From contig JACDCJ010000141.1 in NCBI GenBank assembly GCA_013817655.1, forward strand, positions 1 to 5,228: DNA of 5,228 nt. Direction: 5' to 3'. The position numbers and the translations under genes are program-made. The notes under the pieces were generated by a model. The model searched no databases. It was not told the origin of the DNA and worked only from the letters and a program-made list of their open reading frames with translations. Below are positions 1 through 3,541 of this stretch, piece after piece. The stretch's first letter is position 1, and the number at the start of each line of letters is the position of its first letter. The DNA is from Actinosomnolentus pattersoniae (SeqCode) (GTDB lineage Bacteria > Actinomycetota > UBA4738).

Positions 1-504
1 GGACGAGATCGCGAGCGCCGGGATGTCCATTACCGAGACCCGCGGGTGGCTGGTCGGCGCCTCCTTCTCGAACCTCGCGATGTCGTATCCGGGGCGAGTG
101 GCGGCGATGAAATGAGCCTGTTCCAGGACCTCTTCCGGATCCTTCCACTGCAGGATCTCGAGCATGGCGTCGGCCCCCGTGATGAAGAACAGCTCAACGT
201 CCCCGGCCCGCTGCTGGCGCAACTCGCGAAGCGTGTCCACCGCGTAGGTCGGGCCCTCGCGGTCCACCTCGATCCGGGAGACGGAGAAGTGGGGGTTCGA
301 TGCCGTCGCGATCACCGTCATGAGATAGCGGTGCTCCGCGGGCGACACTTCGCGATCGGCCTTCATCCACGGCTGTCCCGTCGGGACGAACACCACCTCG
401 TCCAGGTGGAACTGCCACAGGGCCTCCTCCGCCGTTACGAGGTGTCCGTGGTGCAGGGGGTCGAAGGTGCCGCCCATGACCCCGAGGCGCGTCGCGTTTC
501 GCAC
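1..504 (-). CDS. nadD: Nicotinate-nucleotide adenylyltransferase NadD (3' end cut by window edge)
   Basis: Catalyses ATP + nicotinate mononucleotide to deamido-NAD + PPi, a cytosolic late step shared by de novo and salvage NAD synthesis. The visible 168 residues show the nucleotidyltransferase signature: G-G-T-F-D-P at about residues 11-16, then H-H-G-H at 18-21 (the HxGH nucleotide-binding motif). V-P-T-G-Q-P-W-x-K follows at about 40-48, and F-I-T-G-A-D at 107-112. The frame is open to position 1, where the protein reads A-I-S-S, the start of the conserved ISSTxIR motif, so only about 20-40 C-terminal residues are missing. I chose the GTG at 504-502 because it gives the usual short R-L-G-V-M lead-in. 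The internal ATG at 477-475 would begin right at G-G-T-F and remove the first strand. No Shine-Dalgarno sequence precedes it, but a TAGAAT hexamer lies 7 nt upstream. The gene follows the DinB-like gene after a 50-bp gap. In many actinobacteria rsfS comes next, outside this window. Confidence 0.96.
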   Translation of the reverse strand, partial: MRNATRLGVMGGTFDPLHHGHLVTAEEALWQFHLDEVVFVPTGQPWMKADREVSPAEHRYLMTVIATASNPHFSVSRIEVDREGPTYAVDTLRELRQQRAGDVELFFITGADAMLEILQWKDPEEVLEQAHFIAATRPGYDIARFEKEAPTSHPRVSVMDIPALAISS

Positions 505-511
505 TGAGCGG

Positions 512-517
512 ATTCTA
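512..517 (-). promoter_or_regulatory. Possible -10 element of nadD (leaderless arrangement)
   Basis: TAGAAT on the minus strand fits the actinobacterial -10 pattern TANNNT. It ends 7 nt before the GTG start, so transcription would begin within a base or so of the start codon. No purine-rich ribosome-binding site is present. No good -35 is seen: a TTGCCC lies only 13 nt upstream, which is too close. The call rests on spacing and composition only. Confidence 0.35.
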
Positions 518-554
518 CGGGCCGGCGCTCGGGCAACCGGGTGTCACGGGCGGC

Positions 555-1004
555 CTAGCCTCCCGCGCGAAGCTCCTCCGCCCACTCCTGGAGCCGCGGG
601 ACGTGCTCACGGTAGTGATTCGATCCGGACTCCACGAACCAGTCCTCCGCGTCGGAGGTCACGTCGGAGAGCGCGTTCCACTCCTGGAGCATCCGGATCC
701 GGGACGAGAACAGCTCCGCTCGGATCATGGGAAGGGGGAGGTCCACGTTCGCCTCGTAGAACTCGCGGTTCATCGCGTCCACATGGAGGGGGCGGTCCTC
801 GTAGGTCCCCACGCGCATCCGCTGCAGCTCCCGTCCGGCCTCCGCCATCCAGCAGCCGACGTGCGCCATCAGGTCCTTGACCGACCAGCCCTCGGGCGTG
901 TACCCCGGCTCCTGCATCTGGGCCGGGCTGAGTGTCTGCAGCAGGTCCTCGAAGTTCCGCCAGCCGAGATCCTCCTCGGCGGCGCGCTCACGCTTCGTCG
1001 TCAT
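555..1004 (-). CDS. DinB/ClbS-like four-helix-bundle protein
   Basis: A 149-residue protein of the DinB-like (DinB / maleylpyruvate isomerase N-terminal / ClbS-DfsB) fold. Visible marks are an N-terminal helix, then G-W-S-V-K-D-L-M-A-H-V at about residues 39-49, and a C-terminal N-H-Y-R-E-H-V-P-R-L at 129-138. H48, H130 and H134 match the metal-ligand positions typical of the family, so the metal site looks intact. Family members include thiol-dependent transferases or isomerases and the colibactin-resistance hydrolase ClbS. The substrate here cannot be told from sequence. The ATG at 1004-1002 is preferred over the longer open frame reaching about 1373. It has a strong GGAGG 6 nt upstream, the family homology begins right after it, and the extra upstream residues are low-complexity shadow of obg. 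Its first 17 bp overlap the end of obg, so it is probably translated from the obg transcript. It is not a usual member of the obg-nadD neighbourhood, where proB is often found instead. Confidence 0.85.
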   Translation of the reverse strand: MTTKRERAAEEDLGWRNFEDLLQTLSPAQMQEPGYTPEGWSVKDLMAHVGCWMAEAGRELQRMRVGTYEDRPLHVDAMNREFYEANVDLPLPMIRAELFSSRIRMLQEWNALSDVTSDAEDWFVESGSNHYREHVPRLQEWAEELRAGG

Positions 1005-2253
1005 CCTCTCCCTCCGGTTCCCGACGACCCGCCGGAGCGGGGCCGGGTTCGAAATCGAACGCGGTGTTCCCGATGACGACCTCGTCGCCCCGGCGAGCAC
1101 CCGCGTCGGCGAGCCGGCGCTCGACGCCGGACCGAACGAGCCTACGCTGCAGATCGGCGACCTGCCCCTCGTCGTCCATGTCGACCTCCGCGACCCAGCG
1201 TTCCACCCGTGGACCGGACACCCGGTAGCGATCTCCCTGCCGCCGGACGACGAAGAACTCCCGGCCCGGCCGCAGGACGACGAACGGAGCTCGCTCCGGC
1301 TCCTCGGCGCGAGACGCCTGGACCAGTTCGCGCAGCCGCCGCGTGAGCTCCTCGATGCCTTCACCCGTGACACCCGACACGGCGAGGTCGACGCCCAGCG
1401 GGATCGAGGACTCGGAGAGCAGGTCCGACTTGGTGCCCACGACGATCGAGCGCCGTGCGGAGAGGCTCGGGTCGAACGCCGTCACCTCCGCCCGGACAAC
1501 CGCCAGGTCGCCTTCCGGGTTCCCGGTGAGGTCGAGCACGTACACGATCGCGCGGCATCTCGAGATGTGGCGAAGAAACGTGAGCCCGAGGCCCCTGCCG
1601 CGAGACGCTCCCTCGATCAGGCCCGGAACATCGGCAACGACGAAGCGCTCGTCCTCACCGGCCATGCCGACGTTGGGATGAAGCGTCGTGAAGGGGTAGT
1701 CCGCGATCTTCGGTCGAGCGGCCGTGAGCCGGGAGAGCAGAGTCGACTTCCCGGCATTCGGCAGCCCCACGAGCCCCACGTCAGCGACGAGGCGAAGCTC
1801 CAGATTCAGCCGGCGCTCCTCGCCCAGCTCTCCGGGCTCGGCGGTGCGAGGGACGCGGTTGCGCGGGGAGGCGAGTCTGGCGGTTCCCCGGCCTCCCCGA
1901 CCCCCCCGAGCGGCTAGGACGCTCGTGCCGTGACCCACGAGATCAGCCAGAAACCCTCGTTCGTCGAAGACCACCGTTCCATCGGGCACGGGAAGGATCA
2001 GGTCGTCTCCGTCGGCGCCGTGCCGCCTGTTGCCGCCCCCCGGCCCTCCGTTCGCCGCCCGGTGCCGCCCACGATCGGCGTACGAGGCGAGGTCGAACGC
2101 GGACCGGTCCACCTGCAGCACGACATCGCCTCCCCGGCCGCCGTCGCCGCCATCCGGGCCACCCCGCGGCTTGTAGGGCTCGTGCCGTAGCGAGGCGCTG
2201 CCCGCTCCCCCGTCCCCTCCTCGTACCGACACCGTTGCCTCGTCAACGAGCAT
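988..2253 (-). CDS. obg: Obg/CgtA ribosome-assembly GTPase
   Basis: A 421-residue GTPase of the Obg family, which binds the 50S subunit late in its assembly and links growth to GTP/ppGpp levels. The glycine-rich Obg fold covers about residues 1-158, opening M-L-V-D-E and rich in G-G-D-G-G repeats. The G domain covers about 159-315. Its motifs are G1 G-L-P-N-A-G-K-S-T at 163-171, switch-I threonines at 189-190, G3 D-V-P-G-L at 208-212, G4 T-K-S-D at 274-277, and G5 S-G-V-T-G-E-G at 293-299. An OCT-type C-terminal domain follows at about 323-402, then a short Pro/Arg stretch and an acidic tail (E-D-D-D-E). The G4 motif has Thr where N-K-x-D is usual, a conservative change seen in some related GTPases. 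The ATG is fixed by the N-terminal homology. No Shine-Dalgarno precedes it, but CATAAT lies 6 nt upstream. It is separated from rpmA by an oppositely oriented gene, so it needs its own promoter, and it overlaps the next gene by 17 bp. Confidence 0.98.
   Translation of the reverse strand: MLVDEATVSVRGGDGGAGSASLRHEPYKPRGGPDGGDGGRGGDVVLQVDRSAFDLASYADRGRHRAANGGPGGGNRRHGADGDDLILPVPDGTVVFDERGFLADLVGHGTSVLAARGGRGGRGTARLASPRNRVPRTAEPGELGEERRLNLELRLVADVGLVGLPNAGKSTLLSRLTAARPKIADYPFTTLHPNVGMAGEDERFVVADVPGLIEGASRGRGLGLTFLRHISRCRAIVYVLDLTGNPEGDLAVVRAEVTAFDPSLSARRSIVVGTKSDLLSESSIPLGVDLAVSGVTGEGIEELTRRLRELVQASRAEEPERAPFVVLRPGREFFVVRRQGDRYRVSGPRVERWVAEVDMDDEGQVADLQRRLVRSGVERRLADAGARRGDEVVIGNTAFDFEPGPAPAGRREPEGEDDDEA
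1011..1015 (-). promoter_or_regulatory. Shine-Dalgarno of the DinB-like gene
   Basis: GGAGG on the minus strand, 6 nt before the ATG at 1004, lies inside the last codons of obg. It decides the start of the DinB-like gene and implies that the gene is read from the obg mRNA. Confidence 0.75.
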
Positions 2254-2259
2254 GGGGAG

Positions 2260-2265
2260 ATTATG
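2260..2265 (-). promoter_or_regulatory. Likely -10 element of the obg promoter (leaderless arrangement)
   Basis: CATAAT on the minus strand matches TATAAT at five of six bases and ends exactly 6 nt before the obg ATG. That places the expected transcription start on the A of the start codon. The bases between (CTCCCC) cannot act as a Shine-Dalgarno. The -35 region (about 2283-2288 for a 17-bp spacer) reads GGAAGG and is a poor match. An AT-rich hexamer stands out in this very GC-rich gap. Confidence 0.5.
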
Positions 2266-2286
2266 GAGGCGAACCGGCTGGCCCTT

Positions 2287-2297
2287 CCGAGACTCGG
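2287..2297. promoter_or_regulatory. 11-bp palindrome near the obg promoter, possible operator
   Basis: CCGAGACTCGG is a perfect 5-bp inverted repeat around a single central A. It lies 34-44 bp upstream of the obg start, touching the expected -35 zone. It could be a repressor or activator half-site pair, but short GC-rich palindromes also arise by chance. Confidence 0.25.
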
Positions 2298-2308
2298 CCG
2301 CCCTGACC

Positions 2309-2358
2309 CTTCGCCCGCGCTGCGATTTGCCCGCGCTGCGACTTCGCCCGCGCTACGC
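2309..2358. repeat. Three tandem copies of a ~17-bp repeat in the divergent intergenic region
   Basis: Copy 1 (2309-2325) is CTTCGCCCGCGCTGCGA. Copy 2 (2326-2341, 16 bp) is TTTGCCCGCGCTGCGA. Copy 3 (2342-2358) is CTTCGCCCGCGCTACGC. The shared core is GCCCGCGCT. Copies 1 and 2 are nearly identical. Copy 3 diverges in its last bases, which creates the TACGCT hexamer before the plus-strand gene. The array lies wholly between the obg and plus-strand gene starts. Its origin could be replication slippage, or it may be a multi-site regulator-binding region. Confidence 0.8.
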
Positions 2359-2359
2359 T
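2354..2359 (+). promoter_or_regulatory. Possible -10 element of the plus-strand gene
   Basis: TACGCT fits TANNNT and ends 8 nt before the GTG start, so the transcript would begin at or within 1-2 nt of the start codon. No usable -35 is present at normal spacing (a TTGCCC lies 21 nt upstream), and no Shine-Dalgarno is seen. It overlaps the last repeat copy. Confidence 0.3.
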
Positions 2360-2367
2360 CGACTTAG

Positions 2368-2769
2368 GTGGAGACGCTCTCGAGCACGGTGTGGATGATC
2401 GACCGGCGCACCGGGAGGGATGGTGTCCGGGGAGAGCTGACCCTCGGGCTCGACCGGCTGATCTTCCGGCCCGACGAGGACGCCAGGTGGCACACCGCCA
2501 TCCCACTCGAAGAGATACGCCGGGCCCACCGGGTCCTTGGAAGTCCGGTGCTCGAGATCCTGCTCAGCCGGACCGAGGAGCCACGAGTGGTGGGTTTCTA
2601 TTTCGTCGAGCCTCCGAGCCTCGCCGTGCCGGTACGCCCGCGCCTCGGGAAGCGCCGGTCCGCGAAACGCGCGGCCATCGTCGAGCTCATGGGCTCGAAC
2701 CCGGACAAGAAGCCTGAGATAAAGAAGTGGGTCCGCAGGATCGACGACGCGCGGAGCGGCCGCCGATGA
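2368..2769 (+). CDS. Hypothetical protein, possible PH/GRAM-like domain
   Basis: A 133-residue protein that I do not recognise by name. The coding call rests on strong G/C at third positions, sensible amino-acid use and tight fit between neighbours. An in-frame TAG at 2365-2367 abuts the GTG start, so 2368 is the longest possible start; inner starts at 2389 (GTG) and 2395 (ATG) have no better ribosome-binding site. Residues about 18-83 alternate short beta-like stretches with charged turns: G-E-L-T-L, L-I-F-R-P, I-P-L-E-E-I, V-L-E-I-L-L, V-V-G-F-Y-F-V-E-P-P. This pattern, with an I-P-L-x-x-I segment, resembles PH/GRAM-like domains that bind lipids or proteins; this is inference from pattern only. 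The C-terminal 40 residues are basic (R-L-G-K-R-R, K-K-P-E-I-K-K-W-V-R-R). There is no signal peptide or membrane segment. It is divergent from obg and convergent with rpmA, 4 bp apart, interrupting an otherwise collinear cluster. Confidence 0.75.
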   Translation: METLSSTVWMIDRRTGRDGVRGELTLGLDRLIFRPDEDARWHTAIPLEEIRRAHRVLGSPVLEILLSRTEEPRVVGFYFVEPPSLAVPVRPRLGKRRSAKRAAIVELMGSNPDKKPEIKKWVRRIDDARSGRR

Positions 2770-2773
2770 GGGG

Positions 2774-3025
2774 CTACTGCCCGACGATCGAAACGAACCG
2801 GCGCCCGCGGGAGGACGAGAACTCGACGATGCCCGGAACGCGAGCGAAGAGCGTGTCGTCGCTCCCCCGACCCACGCCGGCTCCGGGATGGATCCTCGTG
2901 CCACGCTGGCGAACCAGAATGGAGCCGGCCGGCACGTCCTGACCCGCGAAGCGCTTCACCCCAAGCCGTTTGGACTTGGAGTCACGACCATTGCGCGAGG
3001 CGGCGGCGCCCTTCTTGTGAGCCAT
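2774..3025 (-). CDS. rpmA: 50S ribosomal protein bL27
   Basis: A full-length 83-residue bL27. It opens M-A-H-K-K-G, contains N-G-R-D-S at about 12-16 and R-L-G-V-K-R-F at about 20-26, then I-L-V-R-Q-R-G-T and the H-P-G-x-x-V-G-R-G family core, and ends in F-V-S-I-V-G-Q. bL27 sits at the peptidyl-transferase centre, where its N-terminal tail reaches the P-site tRNA. There is no cleavable N-terminal extension of the kind found in many Firmicutes. It lies 26 bp after rplU and is surely cotranscribed with it. The bases before the ATG are pyrimidine-rich and hold no clear Shine-Dalgarno, which is unusual for a highly expressed gene. Translation may depend on coupling to rplU, or start from a short transcript. 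The stop codon lies 4 bp from the stop of the convergent gene. Confidence 0.99.
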   Translation of the reverse strand: MAHKKGAAASRNGRDSKSKRLGVKRFAGQDVPAGSILVRQRGTRIHPGAGVGRGSDDTLFARVPGIVEFSSSRGRRFVSIVGQ

Positions 3026-3051
3026 AACGGGAGCTAGGGTAACAGAGGGCT

Positions 3052-3465
3052 TCAGGAAGCCGGGGTCTTCGCGCCCGCTTCCTCGCTCGATGGCGTCGCC
3101 GTGGCCTCATCCGTCGAAGCTGCCTCCTTCGAGGCTGCCTTGGACCGCGCCGGCCTGCCGAGAGAGATGTCCTGGATCTCTACGAGGGTGTAGTTCTGGC
3201 GATGGCCCTGATGGCGAGCGTAGCCGGTCTTCGACTTGTACTTGAAGACCTTGACCTTCTCCCCCTTCTGCTCGCCGAGGAGCTTTCCCTTCACGACCGC
3301 CCGCCCCAGATCCTTCCCGAAGTGCGTGGCCCCGTCGTCGTCCACGACGAGGATCGGCGTGAACTTGACCGAGTCCTCGTCGGCGCCCTTCACGAGCTCG
3401 ATCTCGATGACGTCCCCGGCCTTCACCTTGTGTTGCTTTCCACCCGCCTTGATCACCGCATACAT
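3052..3465 (-). CDS. rplU: 50S ribosomal protein bL21 with a C-terminal extension
   Basis: A 137-residue bL21, a 23S rRNA-binding protein of the large subunit. The canonical fold covers about residues 1-102: M-Y-A-V-I-K-A-G-G-K-Q at the start, V-K-V-F-K-Y-K-S-K-T at 71-80, and the rRNA-binding G-H-R-Q-N-Y-T at 87-93. Typical bL21 is about 103 residues. The remaining 35 are a low-complexity tail rich in Ala, Ser, Thr, Glu and Lys, likely disordered. The ATG is fixed by homology and by a good AAGGAAG ribosome-binding site 6 nt upstream. It follows the RNase E/G gene after 76 bp and precedes rpmA by 26 bp, the standard order. Confidence 0.98.
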   Translation of the reverse strand: MYAVIKAGGKQHKVKAGDVIEIELVKGADEDSVKFTPILVVDDDGATHFGKDLGRAVVKGKLLGEQKGEKVKVFKYKSKTGYARHQGHRQNYTLVEIQDISLGRPARSKAASKEAASTDEATATPSSEEAGAKTPAS

Positions 3466-3471
3466 CGCGAT

Positions 3472-3478
3472 CTTCCTT
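3472..3478 (-). promoter_or_regulatory. Shine-Dalgarno of rplU
   Basis: AAGGAAG on the minus strand lies 6 nt before the rplU ATG. It is a conventional site, unlike the gene starts of rpmA, obg and nadD. Confidence 0.75.
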
Positions 3479-3495
3479 TCCGTTCGTCGGCGTTC

Positions 3496-3501
3496 ATCGT
3501 A
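3496..3501 (-). promoter_or_regulatory. Weak candidate -10 for rplU-rpmA in the 76-bp gap after the RNase gene
   Basis: TACGAT on the minus strand fits TANNNT and would give a leader of about 24 nt that includes the rplU Shine-Dalgarno. No -35 at normal spacing was found (a TTGGGG is 23 nt away). No convincing intrinsic terminator or large leader structure is seen in 3466-3541, so read-through from the RNase gene is equally possible. Confidence 0.25.
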
Positions 3502-3541
3502 TCGGACGGGTATCTCTGGTCGGACCCCAACGGACGAAGGA

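Noticed and set aside
46..507. Plus-strand open frame opposite nadD
   Set aside because: nadD on the minus strand has unmistakable motifs across the same span, and the plus-strand frame has no recognisable domain.
505..554. Terminator between the DinB-like gene and nadD
   Set aside because: Short GC-rich complementary runs exist, but there is no stable hairpin followed by a T-run.
1005..1373. N-terminal extension of the DinB-like gene to an upstream start at 1373
   Set aside because: The extension is Ser/Arg-rich shadow of obg. A strong ribosome-binding site and the start of family homology both point to the ATG at 1004.
877..1917. Long plus-strand open frame (346 codons) opposite obg
   Set aside because: It is a shadow of obg. 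The protein is Arg/Pro/Asp-rich with no domain, while the minus strand encodes a complete Obg with all G motifs.
2353..2904. Minus-strand open frame (183 codons) covering the plus-strand gene and part of rpmA
   Set aside because: It overlaps rpmA in a different frame, and third-position G/C bias supports the plus-strand frame at 2368-2769 instead.
3483..3538. 6-bp inverted repeat (TTCGTC / GACGAA) flanking the rplU leader
   Set aside because: The stem is only 6 bp with a 44-nt loop and does not extend; I cannot support an L21-type leader or a terminator.
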